DNA of 64,000 nt from Entonaema liquescens (taxonomy: Eukaryota; Ascomycota; Sordariomycetes; Xylariales; Xylariaceae): contig CADCSX010000002.1 of the NCBI GenBank assembly GCA_902805475.1, positions 248,001 through 312,000 of the forward strand, written 5' to 3'. The notes under the pieces were generated by a model. The model made no database searches and had not been told where the DNA came from. It saw only the letters and a program-made list of their open reading frames with translations. The position numbers and the translations under genes were made by a program. Positions 11,263 to 22,713 of this stretch are shown piece after piece; the first letter of the stretch is position 1; the number at the start of each line of letters is the position of its first letter.

Positions 11263-13227
11263 ATGTCAGGTTACGGTTACCCAGGAGGATACGGTCCGCC
11301 CCAGCAACAACAGTATACTGGCAATTATTATCAACCGTATGATCGCCTACCAATTTCTCATATCCCACGATCACGATCATCACGACGGCTGCTGACATGG
11401 CCCTAGTCCACCCCAGCCATACAGCGGATATCCTCCTGCTCAAGGAGCACCTCCCGCTCCTTACGGATACCCTCAACAACAGAATCCTCCTCAGCCTTAT
11501 GGATATAACCAGGTGAATTGATATATTATATGAGTTGCTGGCTCATGTCTAGAGCCTGGTGCTGACATGCTATCGCCAGGGCCCACCGCAACATGCTGGC
11601 TACGGCCAACCCCCGAGTCAGTACGGTAGACCTGGTAAGACGGTTCCAGGGCTTGCCTTGTCGAGGTATGAGTGAGTTTTAACAAAGAGGTATAGGACTA
11701 CCAACCACGAGCTCGAATTCCTACAACCATGGCAATTATAGCGCACCTCCCCCACCGCCCTCTGGACCTCAACATTTCGGCCACGGTGCTCCTCAAAACT
11801 ACGCGTTTCAGTACAGTAACTGTACCGGGCGACGGAAAGCTCTCTTGGTCGGTATAAACTACTTTGGTCAACGTGGCCAACTTCGGGGATGCATCAATGA
11901 TGTTCGGAACATGTCGGCATACCTTGTCGAACACTTTGGCTACAAACGAGAAGACATGGTTATCCTTACCGATGACCAACAAAACCCCATGAGCCAGCCG
12001 ACGAAGCAGAATATTTTACGAGCCATGCATTGGCTCGTAAAGGATGCGCGGCCCAATGACTCGCTATTCTTCCACTATTCGGGTATGATAACGCTTGGCT
12101 TGGTTGTGTAATGGTATCTAACAATTTCGCAGGACACGGCGGTCAAACCAAGGATCTGGATGGCGACGAACCCGATGGCTATGATGAAGTTATATACCCT
12201 GTTGATTTCCGACACACTGGGCACATTACCGACGATGAGATGCACCGTATCATGGTCAGGCCACTGCAATCCGGAGTACGGTTGACGGCCATTTTTGATT
12301 CGTGCCACTCTGGTACCGCGCTCGACCTCCCGTATATCTATTCTACTCAAGGCATACTCAAGGAACCGAACTTGGCCAAGGAAGCAGGACAGGGCCTTCT
12401 TGGAGTCATTTCTTCCTACAGCCAAGGCGACCTTGGCGGTGTTGCGAACAATATTATGGGCTTTTTCAAGAAGGCAACCAGCGGAGAGGATGCACACCAC
12501 AGAGCCATGGCGACCAAAACCTCAGCAGCAGACGTTATTATGCTTTCTGGAAGCAAAGATGACCAAACCTCGTTCGTCTACCACTTCATTTAAACCACCC
12601 TTTCCTCTGTTGACTTCGTATTTAATGACGGATATATCATGAGTTTGCCTAGTGGCATGAGATGTGTATAACTTTAATGTATTCTTAATGACGGCTTGGT
12701 TCTTGGAGGAGTATGAGATGTTTAGATTCGGGTGTCTGAGTATAGACGAGAGGGGGCTTATTTGTATATTATTTTTTTTCATTTCCTGAACGCTCTAGAT
12801 CAAAGTGCAGCTATTGGTGCTGTGGCTTTGTATCTAGGGCGGCGGGTTACGTTCGATCGGTTTAAGGGCTGAAGATGGAACCCTCCCTTTTCTTTTCTAC
12901 TACCACATCACAGCATTGGGGTAGTACACGGTTGACTAACTGGGTTTATAGGGCCGATGCAACAATCGCTTCCCAAGCTACTGGCGCCATGTCCTGGGCC
13001 TTCATTACCGCCTTGAAGAAAAACCCTCAGCAAAGCTATGTACAACTACTCAACAGCATCCGGGACGAGTTATCCACGCGGTACACCCAAAAGCCTCAGC
13101 TCTCGTGCAGCCACCCTCTGAGTACGTCTGGATTTTTGGTCTCCTCTTTTCCCAGGCGTTGACCACCGGCCATATTGCTAACATACTAAACTTTTATATA
13201 GATACTAACCTGTTGTTTGTAATGTGA
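11263..13227 (+). CDS. MCA1: Metacaspase-1 (caspase-like cysteine protease)
   Basis: Arg/Lys-specific C14-family cysteine protease linked in fungi to stress responses, proteostasis and programmed cell death. Exons 11263-11336, 11407-11512, 11580-11634, 11696-12082, 12133-12571, 12952-13121 and 13202-13227 join in frame to 418 residues, the normal length. Residues 1-95 form the Gly/Tyr/Pro/Gln-rich prodomain. The p20-like domain follows, starting at RKALLVGINYFGQ. The catalytic dyad is His209 in HYSGHGGQ and Cys265 in DSCHSG; the C-terminus NTNLLFVM is typical. Most introns are 50-80 bp with CTGAC or CTAAC branch points. Intron 5 is exceptional: about 380 bp, with a weak GTTCGT donor but a good GACTAAC branch site. 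Retaining it would stop translation a few residues later while keeping the dyad. The family call is very secure; the donor of intron 5 is inferred from frame and conserved sequence. Confidence 0.93.
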
Positions 13228-14623
13228 CAAGACGGAAAGGGGCGTTGACGAGCGTCTCCGGGGCAGATAAAGAAATGAGATCACGCATGGGGGCTTTCTG
13301 ATATGTAACTACGATTGCGTTTGCGTTTTGCGTTGCGTTACTATATTTATTACGTGGTACTATGTTTAACGGTTCTGGTACTACTACAGCATTCTGGGCT
13401 CTTTGGGAGAAAGGGGCTTCTTCTTATTCGCTCTTCATATTACGAGGCTCTACAAAAAGGAGGGAGAACTAAGTTGGGTTACGTGGGTGTTCTTGGTTGC
13501 CTATCCTTTTTTTTATTTTTTATAATGAAGTTGCCCAGATATGTTCTATCGCTACTTATCTGAATTGATACCTGCGGTTATACGCATTTCTTGGGTTTTC
13601 GTAGCGGGGGCTTGTTGACATGTGATTTTGATGGTTCTCTATGCCCTGGATTGCGAGATATCTTCCTAATAAAATGCCTGAGTAGGCGTACTGAAGTGGT
13701 TAAGTAGAATTGATGGTTGGATGGTAAGAATGGTATGATGAAGTATATATTGAGGTGAGAAGTATAGAACTGTCCTAGGCGACATTAGACTACTGGGGCC
13801 TTATAGCTGATAGAACAGACCGCTTAGCTTGTGTCTTTTCTACTTATTGCTTACACCGTAACATTTTCTACCTTTTATATATCTATATATCGGCAATGGA
13901 AGGGTAGTTCATATCGGGGACTATGTACTGTAAGTTGAATTGACATAGAGTTCTGAATTCCCAACGTGAAGGCTGTCATGTCAATGACATGGAAATACAT
14001 ATAGACGGTGTTTTTGAGTACCGTGACTAAAAACAGTCAGTTGAGAGCGTATCCACCTCATTCATCATGTTTGGAACGAGGGCGTATAATCTTGATTACT
14101 CCTTTCTGCTTAACCCTTGCATACACAATCGCTGATTAGACGCTTTCCAGGCCAGTGCCAGAACCACCAGAGATATCGCATATCGATCACAAGACGTAGA
14201 TAAAACATGCAATAGACGGGATAGGGTAACAAGGAATGTGATATTTCCATTGCGTTTTCTTCCACTCTTCCCCAACCTCCGCTGGTTTTTTACCTCGGAA
14301 CTCCATCCAGATAACCAGAAAACCAATAACACGTATCGTATCGTATCCTTGCTCGGTCCCTTAGGTATTCAAGGACCTCTCCTATGTCCTATTCCCCCTC
14401 TCCCTCCCCGCCCCCTTATTCCAAAAAACACACACAGAGAAACGCAGAGAGAAGGTATCAACGCGCAAACGCCCGAACCCGTGCGCACACGGGCCATGCT
14501 AGCTGAACCGTAACATACAGTTTCCAGTCCCAGGAGAAAAGAAAAAGAGGAATGAATATATGCAGATTTTTGAAGACGACGACAACAACGGGTATACGCA
14601 TGAACTGATCCAGCTAGGTAAGC
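13228..14623. other. Intergenic region between convergent genes
   Basis: About 1.4 kb between the ends of the metacaspase and the spindle-pole gene, so mainly 3' UTRs and terminators. I see no gene here. A low-complexity pyrimidine-rich patch lies near 14390-14430. Confidence 0.6.
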
Positions 14624-17600
14624 TTAGCTCAGCTCGAACTCCTCCACTTCTCTCCGCTTCCCCTCCTCCCACGCGTTCACGAGCTTCTTGCGCGTCTTCT
14701 CGTGCTGGCCCCACTGCTTGGCGCCGATGCGCATGCGCGCTACGGCGCGGAACACGCCGGCGAAGACCTTGAGTTTGCTCGGTGCCTTCTTGGCCGACTG
14801 CTCGCGTTTGAGGGACGAGAGCAGGGCGTCTGGGGTCTTGATGCCGAGCTGTTTGTGGATGTTCCTCAGGATGCGAAGGTCCGCTTTGTTGCTGTGAAAA
14901 AAAGTTAATCGTTGGATTCATTTGAAGATCTATAAGGATATATAGGAACTTACCAAGCCTCGGCAATCTCTAGTTGTAGTGCTAGATACTTCTTGGCGAA
15001 GGCAGCGTCGTTTCGTAACTTGGCTTCCCGCTCCCACCTAGCTTGCATCCACTGCATTTGCAGCGCCAGGCCGCGAATTTCCTTGGTATGTCGCTTCTCT
15101 GCTGCGTCCGCCGCACGGATCACGGCTTCGTGGTCCCGTTGGTCGACTACATCCATGACGATATCGCCGTACCGGAAGCTGGCTTTCGTGCCCCTCTTGT
15201 TTATATGAGGCGTATAAGATATACCGGAATTGTTAGGTTCGGAGTTCTTCGCCTCGATCCAAGCCAGAGCCTCTTTTGCGCCCTCTTGTAACCGCTCACA
15301 GTCGGCTTTAAGCTTTTCGGCCGATGCCTTGTACGCCGCACGTTCGTTTCGTGCTCGGTCGAGCTTTTGGCGGAGCTCTTTACATAGCGGGCTAGCATAG
15401 TCTAGATCCTGCTTTGCTAGCTCGAGTTGCTCTCGTAATTCTTCACACAAGCGATTCGCCTTCTCCGACTCCTTAGTTGCCCGCTTTAAATCTCGTCTGA
15501 GTCCTTCGGCAACACGATTGGCCTGCTCTACTTTCTGGTCCGACTGTTGAGACTTGTGCCGGGCGGCACGTTCCGCTTGTTGCTTTAGACGTTCGCACTG
15601 GCGCTCGACGTCGCGCAGCTTTCGGTTTGCGTCTTGGAGTTGTTGTCGAAGGTCTTCAGAAATCCGATTGGCTTCTTCTAATTGCTCCCCGAGATCGTCG
15701 GCCCTTTCTAACTGGTTGCGTCTTGCCAGTTCAAGTTGTCGTCTGAGGTCTTGACACACTTGGTCGGCCTCATCTAGCTTCTGGGCGGCGTCTTCCGATT
15801 CCTCGTCCAGAGTGGCTTGAAGTACTTCGACCTCGTCTTCTAAAGCCTCTATCTTTTCGGCCTGGGCCTGGTAATCTAGCTGGCTCTGTCGAAGGTCTTC
15901 ACGAACAGCAGCAACCTCATTTCGTAGTGCTGTCAGCGAGGATTGCCGCGTCTCTAGGTCCTGTCGTAGATCGTCTATTTGACGGCTTAGTGCGGCTTCT
16001 TCATTCTTGTGGCGCTGCGCTTCGCTGTTCAAGGCATCTTGTAGTTTCATCTCCTTGCTAGAGAGTGTACCTTCGGCATCACGTAACCGGTCGATTGTCC
16101 TTTCAAGTCCAGTGGCCCGTTCCTCGAGACGATCTCTCTGCGCTTCCAAATTATGTTTCTCAGTCTCCCATTTTTCGCTGTCGTTCTTATAAAGGTTATC
16201 CTTTTCGCGAATAGAAGCATGCAGTTGAGAGATATCATCGTTAAGGCGGTCGATTTCGGATTTGAGCTGGTTGCGAACGTCTCGCTCGATCTGACGACCG
16301 TGGCTCCTTTCTTGATCTAGATTGAGTTCTAAATCACCAACTTGGCCCCGTAAACGAGTGATCTCCCGTTGTAGTGAACTGGATTCATCTCCGGAAGTGG
16401 TCTGACGAACTCGAGCGTTCACCTTTTCATGGTCAAGATTTGTCTCAAGTTCCTTGACACGTTTCTGCAAGCGCTCCACTTCTCGATCCAACGACGCAGA
16501 CGCAGATTGACCTCCCGATGCTTCTCTACGGACCCGAGCAATCTCGTCCTGGAGATCGGCAATGTTGTCGTTAAGACGGTCAACCTCCTCTTTATGATTC
16601 GCTTTGGCTTCGTAAAGATTTTGCAAGGCGCGGGATTTCTCTTGGCTTAGGCTTGTCTCCAGTTCGCTTATGCGTTTTTGCAAACGCGAAACCTCTCGCT
16701 CTAAAGAAGCCGAAGCTGACTGACCACCGGACGCTTCCTCGCGAACTCGTTGAATTTCGTCTTGGAGATCCGCGATATCATCGTTTAACCGGTCTACTTC
16801 TGCTTGGTGCTTGCGGTTCAGATCGCGTTCAATCTGCGATGCGTGTGTTTTCTCTTGATTTAAGCTAAACTCAAGCTCATCAACCTGCCTTTGAAGTCGT
16901 GCTACATCCCGTTGTAGAGAGGCCGACTCGTCCCCTAGAGTGTCATGGCGGAGCTGTAGGAGGTTCTTCTCATCTGTGCGTGTGTCCAAATCCCGTTGCG
17001 CAGCTTCTAGTCTTGACATGAGAAGTTTCCGTTCGTGGTCCCAGGACTCCCGTTGTTGTAGCAGTTGTTCAGCCCTAGTTTTTACTTCTGTGGCGAACCG
17101 TTCCTTCTCAGTCGCACCTTGCTCAAGAGCTTCATATTTTTCCTGCCAACGGTTTACTTCGGTCTGAAGACGAGTAACCTTCTCTTCAACTTGGCGTGAG
17201 AGACCTTTAGTAACAAGAGACTTGTTAGACATTTCTTCTTGGAGCTCCTCAAGGTCTGCCTCGGCTCGGTCTTTATCTGATATTGCAGCTTCGAGTTGTT
17301 CTTTCATATTATCGAGTTGCTGCTCGAGCCGTCGGACGTTTGATTTGAGGTCGCCAATAGTGCCTTTCGCTTCGTCGAGCTCTTCGCTTGACCCAGCGTT
17401 CTCTTGGAGCTCAACTACTCTTTCCTGGGCCGACCTCCACTTCTCCTCTGCTTGAGCTAGCTTCTCTTCCAAGTCGTTCAGTTCCTCATCGCGATCGTTA
17501 ATTTCCAAGTCCTTTTCTCGTAAGTCTCCTTCCAAGTCACGAATCTTATCTTGTAATTCGTCCAACTTTCCTAGGTCCTCGGGCGACTGTGCCTGTGCTT

Positions 17601-18654
17601 CAAGGTCGGCAATCTTGTCTTGAGCAGACTTCCAGTTCTCTTCCGCTTCTTCCAACCTAGTTTTTAATCCATCCAGCTCCTCTTCACGTTCGTTAATTTC
17701 CCGGTCTTTTTGGCGTATGTCGGCCTCGAGGTCACCGATTTCGTCATGCAATTGATCAATTGTTCCTTGGTCCTTGTTTCCTCTCTGTAATTGCCTTTGC
17801 AGGTTCTCGATCTCGGCATCCTTGTCCTCTAAACTTCGTCGTAATGCTTCGATCTCGGCTCTTTGGTTTTGATCAGCGTATTTCTTCTTGGCCTTCTCCT
17901 GGACTTCCAATATTTGTTGTTGATAGGCTTCAAGGTCCTTTTCTGCTGCGGCCAGGTGTTTCTTGTACTTGTGAAGGTCTCTCTGCATGGTAACTTTGTC
18001 GACCTTGAGTTCCGTGTTTTCCTTTAAGGCGGCCTCACTAAAACCGGGACCAGTTTTTCTCAAAGCCTCCTCGAGAAAGTGAATCTTCAGCTTCAGTCCA
18101 AAATTTTCCTTCTCGATCCTATCGATAACATTCTCTTGCTCCCGAAGCGACAACTGGTTCCCGTCTTGTAAGGGACCCTTGTTACCACCTCGTCGTGGTA
18201 ATACAGCTAATGGCGTGGATGCTGCGCTACTATTTTCCACCTGGGGTAGAGGTGTAGATTCGACATAGGACTCGCCTCTCGAAGGACCATATAACGAAGT
18301 CTCGACAGGAATGTTGGTCATGTCTATATCCTCGTTAATCTTGCTTAAGGTGGGCGTAGATACGCCATTCGTATTCTCCTTGCCGAACCGACGCGCGCCG
18401 TTCCGCGTTGCGGACTTTAGCAAAGGCGTGAATTCTGCGCCGCCAATCCCAGCTGGTAAGTTTCTCTTATCGACTAAAGGAGCGCGATTCCCACGTGGAG
18501 TTCGAAGGTTCACACCACGGCCATTTCGTAATTGCTGTAGAAGATTATTATCTTTAGCTGGAGAATGGAAAGATGATTCTTGTGTCATGTCGAAGTCGGG
18601 AGCTGCCCGACTTAGGTAGGTGGCATCACCTAAGTTGGTTCGGGGAGTATCCAT
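14624..18654 (-). CDS. pcp1: Spindle pole body / MTOC coiled-coil protein (CM1 domain, Pcp1/PcpA-like)
   Basis: Structural protein that anchors gamma-tubulin complexes at microtubule-organising centres. Exon 1 (18654-14954) ends at a GTAAGT donor and joins exon 2 (14891-14624) across a 62-bp intron, giving 1322 residues. Residues 1-165 are a disordered, Ser/Thr/Pro-rich leader. Residues about 170-240 match the centrosomin motif 1 (CM1: REQENVIDRIEKENFGLKLK and following), which binds the gamma-tubulin ring complex. Then come about 950 residues of heptad coiled coil. The end (about 1180-1240: KEIRGLALQMQW and AKKYLALQLEIAEACNKADL) resembles the PACT/Mto-type centrosome-targeting tail. A block of about 72 residues is repeated at roughly 615, 690 and 800. 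Length and architecture fit Pcp1/PcpA better than the shorter ApsB/Mto1, but the two share CM1, so ApsB/Mto1 remains possible. Confidence 0.8.
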
Positions 18655-19404
18655 CTCGACGGCGCGAGAGGTGGGATGAAGAAAGTGCCGTACAAGTGGG
18701 ATCGAATATCGCGATGTGCCGGCTTGTAAATTCGACTAATCATGAGACAGTAAATATAGTTAACCAATTTATGGTATTTTAGGTGGGAATTGAGGATGGG
18801 AGTTGAATGCTGTATTGTACAGAATTGTAATTGTCTTGAGAGAAAGACCGGTAATTCTTTCTAGTCAACACGGTAGTTTTTGGTTGTAGACGCGTTTTGG
18901 CCGTGTTTACTTCCGTAGCAAGGTTCAAGAGTGGTTCGGAGCTTAAACAAAGGTACGAAGATACTTCTATGATGATGATGAAAAAAAGATCAACTACCAC
19001 TAAACCTTAACCGCGCTAGACGCATGCATTATTCTAAGATGCGCCCTTTTTAGGATTAGCGTAACCTGGTAAGAACCCTGAGAACCAGTGGCTGAAGGTG
19101 GGGGATTGAGACATGGATTCCTCAAATGTACTAGCGTCATGGTTTCCACTAGAATCATCGCCTCTTTGACGTATCAGACCCATTGAAATTCACATTATAT
19201 CCTTCTCTCATCACAGTTGGTTCGTCGCATTAAGAATCACATACTTCCCTTTTTCTACGCAAGTCACAAACTCGGCGCAAAACTTGGTCAGCCACCTCGG
19301 TGATAACATGCGCGCTACAATTTAACCTACATCCTCGATGACTTTAACAAGTTAACCTTTTTTTTTTTTACCCAAGCGCATAGCATTCAGAGAGAGAAAG
19401 AAAA
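18655..19404. promoter_or_regulatory. Divergent promoter region, spindle-pole gene and F-box gene
   Basis: The 750 bp between two start codons that point away from each other must hold both promoters. The side near the F-box gene has long pyrimidine or T runs just before the start (around 19358-19370), common in fungal core promoters. No specific factor site is assigned. Confidence 0.55.
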
Positions 19405-21497
19405 ATGGCATCTATCAACTCTTTACCTGACGAAATCGTCCATCATATTTTACTTTATGTGCCTCCGGAAGAGACTTTATCTAAGATCACACTTCTTTCA
19501 AGGCGTTTTAACCGAGTCGCGCATGAACCCCTCTTATGGAGATGTTACTGCCAACAGACTTTCAAATACTGGGAAGCTAGTCATCACTTCAAAGAGAGGT
19601 TAAATGGCTATTTGCGCGGTACTGACTGGAGGCGACTATTCTTACTGCGACTTGGACGTAATGCCTATATCGCGCGCCTACTTGATGGGATTGTCGCTTC
19701 TCGCGTCTCCCGGTTGCAGAAGATGGAACAGATCTGTCTTTATGGTTATGATGCGAAGGATTATCTTCTAAGCCAATGCCAGGCTCCTGATTCGGCTAAA
19801 GATGTTTTGGCGCGAAGGTATGCTCGTTCAACCTACAATACGTGTGTCGAATTGTTAGGCCTAATAGAGTCGCGCTCTACGCGAATTTTAGATACTACTC
19901 GTGCTCCGTTCTTGACAGCATACACCGAAGCCTTGCGATAGAGGAATGGGCTAAATACCAAAAATTTGCGGCACGTCGCATTGACGAGGACACCCCAAAT
20001 AGCGAAAGATTAAATTGCGGCATGCGCCTCGAGCGAGCCCTCGGCGCCTTTGATATGTTCATGCTCCACGACAATGAGGGAGATTTAGATGAGGTTTGTT
20101 TAACTAAACTATATCTTTGATTATGTGACTGACTCTTGTAAGATTACCGAACTGCTAGATGATATCGCATACCGGTTCCAGAATGCTCATCCGTACTTTG
20201 ACGAGATGACCACACGTCAAAAGGCCATCTCTTTATCTCGATGGCTACGCTTGAACAATATGACGGGCTTAAACGATCCTACGGAGCAAACCTATCGTTA
20301 TTTACGCAACTGTCTAATCGGCAGGGCTCTTCGAGATGAGCGTCACCCCTCATTACCAATTATCTCCGCCGCTATTTACTCGGCTGTAGCATCGCGACTC
20401 GGATTGGAGGCGTACCCTTGTGCTCTACCTAGTCACGTTCATGCCACAGTTTTGTCACGACCAGGCATGACTCTAGATGATCGACCTTTGGACGAACCGT
20501 CTCAACATCAAGAGAGCATGTTCCTGGATCCTTACTCTCTAGAAGATGAAGTGCCTCTGGACCGAATAATTGACTTCCTATACAGACTCGGTATTCACAC
20601 GGGCCACGGTAACTTGCTAAACCCTACGTCTACGGATCTTATTGTCATGCGCACCGCGCAAAATATACGAGCGTCGTTCACCAGCTTCCGAACCAACGAG
20701 CGACCCCTCGCTCAAATAATCCCTATGATTGAACTTAACCGCGGCGACTGGGCTCGCAATCTACAGCCGGCCCTGTACAGCATGATATGGGCGAGCATCA
20801 TGATGGTTCCTGTCTTGCCGGACAGTGACGAGATACGCTGGGACTGGCAGCAAGACGTGCGCGATCTACTTTCGGCCTTTTACGAACATTTCCCCGAGGA
20901 TGCGTGGCTTGTAGAAAAGTACGTATGCCCTATGTACGACACCTTTGCGGGTCCGTCGCGTCGTCGTAACAACTGGGATCTTCCTTCAAAGAGTGTCATG
21001 GATCAGATTAGGCGCATGAGGCGGGCGGATGCGTCAGTACAGCCTGCTCGCCGGCGCAGCGAACTCGCTAAGGGCATGGAAGTCAAATATCGCGTCGGCC
21101 AGGTGTTCAAGCATAAGCGCTACGAGTACCACGGCCTGATTCTGGGCTGGACTATTGAGGGATCTTCCACTTGGAGCGACGATCCCTTGTCCCCAACTCA
21201 GAGGCCCTGGTCTACTTACAGCCAGCCGTATTACCGGTGCATGTGAGTCAACTTGTTTTCAATATGACGTGCCTATCTTTTATTCTAACATATATATACA
21301 GGTCCGGAACCGATGGGTCAGATCAACATCTCATCGCCGAGGAGAACATAGAAGTCTTAGATTTACGCGGACATCCTGAGATGCTACCGTCAGAAATCAA
21401 AGACCTAATGCCCATGGCAGGTAAGTTTTTCAAGCGCTGGGATAGCGAGCGGGGAGTCTTCATCAGCAATCAGAAGGAAGTGTTCCCTGAAGATTAA
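19405..21497 (+). CDS. F-box protein with transglutaminase-like and YccV/HspQ domains (FBXO21-like)
   Basis: Probable substrate receptor of an SCF ubiquitin ligase. Exons 19405-19817, 19892-20093, 20143-21242 and 21302-21497 give 636 residues; introns are 74, 49 and 59 bp. Residues 4-50 form an F-box (SLPDEIVHHILLYVPPEETL). A SirB1/transglutaminase-core-2 region lies at about 190-340 (ISLSRWLRLNN and ISAAIYSAVASRLGLEAYP). A hemimethylated-DNA-binding (YccV/HspQ) fold starts near residue 520 (YRVGQVFKHKRYEYHGLILG) and ends at AGKFFKRW. This order matches vertebrate FBXO21. The first intron is placed at GTATGC/TTTTAG because it yields LARRYYSCSVLDSIHRSLAI; reading through instead stops at 19941. 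A GTAAGT inside the last exon is not used, since the conserved end reads through it. Confidence 0.88.
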
Positions 21498-22713
21498 CCG
21501 ATAATCATTGCTTGTTTATTGGATCCGCTGTGGCTGGCCTCGTATACTCCTAATCCTATCTGTCATTCACCCCCCACGACACTGGGGAACAACACCTTCT
21601 ACACACATACATATACACTACTTAACTCTAATATTCCTTAAGCCCTCGATAATATGGCTTCAGAAAGATTCCCCTTGATACCAGAATTACCATCTCACCT
21701 CTATCCTAATATGTATAGTTAGTTAGTTACCTTGGAACGACCACAAGCCTGCTTAGTTCGCCTTAAGCGTGCAGGCTTTCCGCGAGGATGATAGCACAAG
21801 TTGCAATAGTGGAGTGTACGATAAGAACTTGATTATATGAATGAACTAGTGAGCATTTATTTAACGTCGCGTATTTCCTACTGGGTATCGATGTGTAGGA
21901 TGTACGAGTCTACCTAGCTTTGTTACTTCCAAACGTGTTGGGGCCGAAGTTTCGGGCTCTAAAGCCGAATCTTGGCGTTGTTAGGATTTCGTACTTGTGA
22001 TCCTGTGTAGAGCGTTAATCCCCCACGCTAGCCTGCGTCTTATACCTCCATGACCTGCAATGTTATACGTGGAGGTAACTATAGTATGGTGATTGGCCAT
22101 TTGGTCGGTTTCTCAAGCCGCGATTGAAATGAGATAATTAGAGGGACTAAAGGATAAACTTGCTAATATCCGTAGAATTGTCTCGTGCTATGGGAATATC
22201 GTGGTGATACTAGTAGATATCTTTAAAACATCCAGAATCAGGTATCGTTAAAAACAAGAGGCATATGGTAGGTATTATGGCCATGACGAATGAGCTTCAG
22301 TACCTACGTACGTGCGTGTCCATAATCGAAGATACTGACTGTCCTCGCAAACTGATTAAAAACAATCCTCATTACTCGTAATTTTCAGGACGTAAAAAGA
22401 CCCGGGAAGAGTCACTTATTTGTGTATCATTACCATTACCACCAAAACACATCATCACACCAACTTTCACACGAAATAGTCCATATCCGTTCGAAAACAC
22501 CTGGGTTAGAGCCACTGGTATCATCATCATTACCACCCATCTATATCTCTATATGCGATGCAAGCCCGTACTTTCGAATCCTCCTCCTACTCCATCCGCC
22601 CTTTATCTTTATTTACCAGCTACCTTAGGTAATTAGGTAGGTAGGTAGTCCCCCCCTCCCCCCCTTTCGAATTATATGCGTACGGTACCCAACCCCATCT
22701 CCTACCTATCTAC
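21498..22713. other. Intergenic region between convergent genes
   Basis: About 1.2 kb between two gene ends, with no supported gene. A small taggtagg repeat and a C-rich run lie near 22626-22665. Confidence 0.6.

Noticed and set aside
12111..12593. Metacaspase catalytic half as a separate gene ending at 12593
   Set aside because: The frame joins smoothly to exons on both sides through GT-AG introns, and the conserved C-terminus is found downstream.
14993..18619. Many plus-strand frames opposite the coiled-coil gene
   Set aside because: Antisense shadows of Glu/Leu/Arg-rich coding sequence.
21421..21426. GTAAGT donor inside the last F-box/YccV exon
   Set aside because: The frame continues through it with the conserved YccV ending and a stop, and no suitable acceptor is needed.
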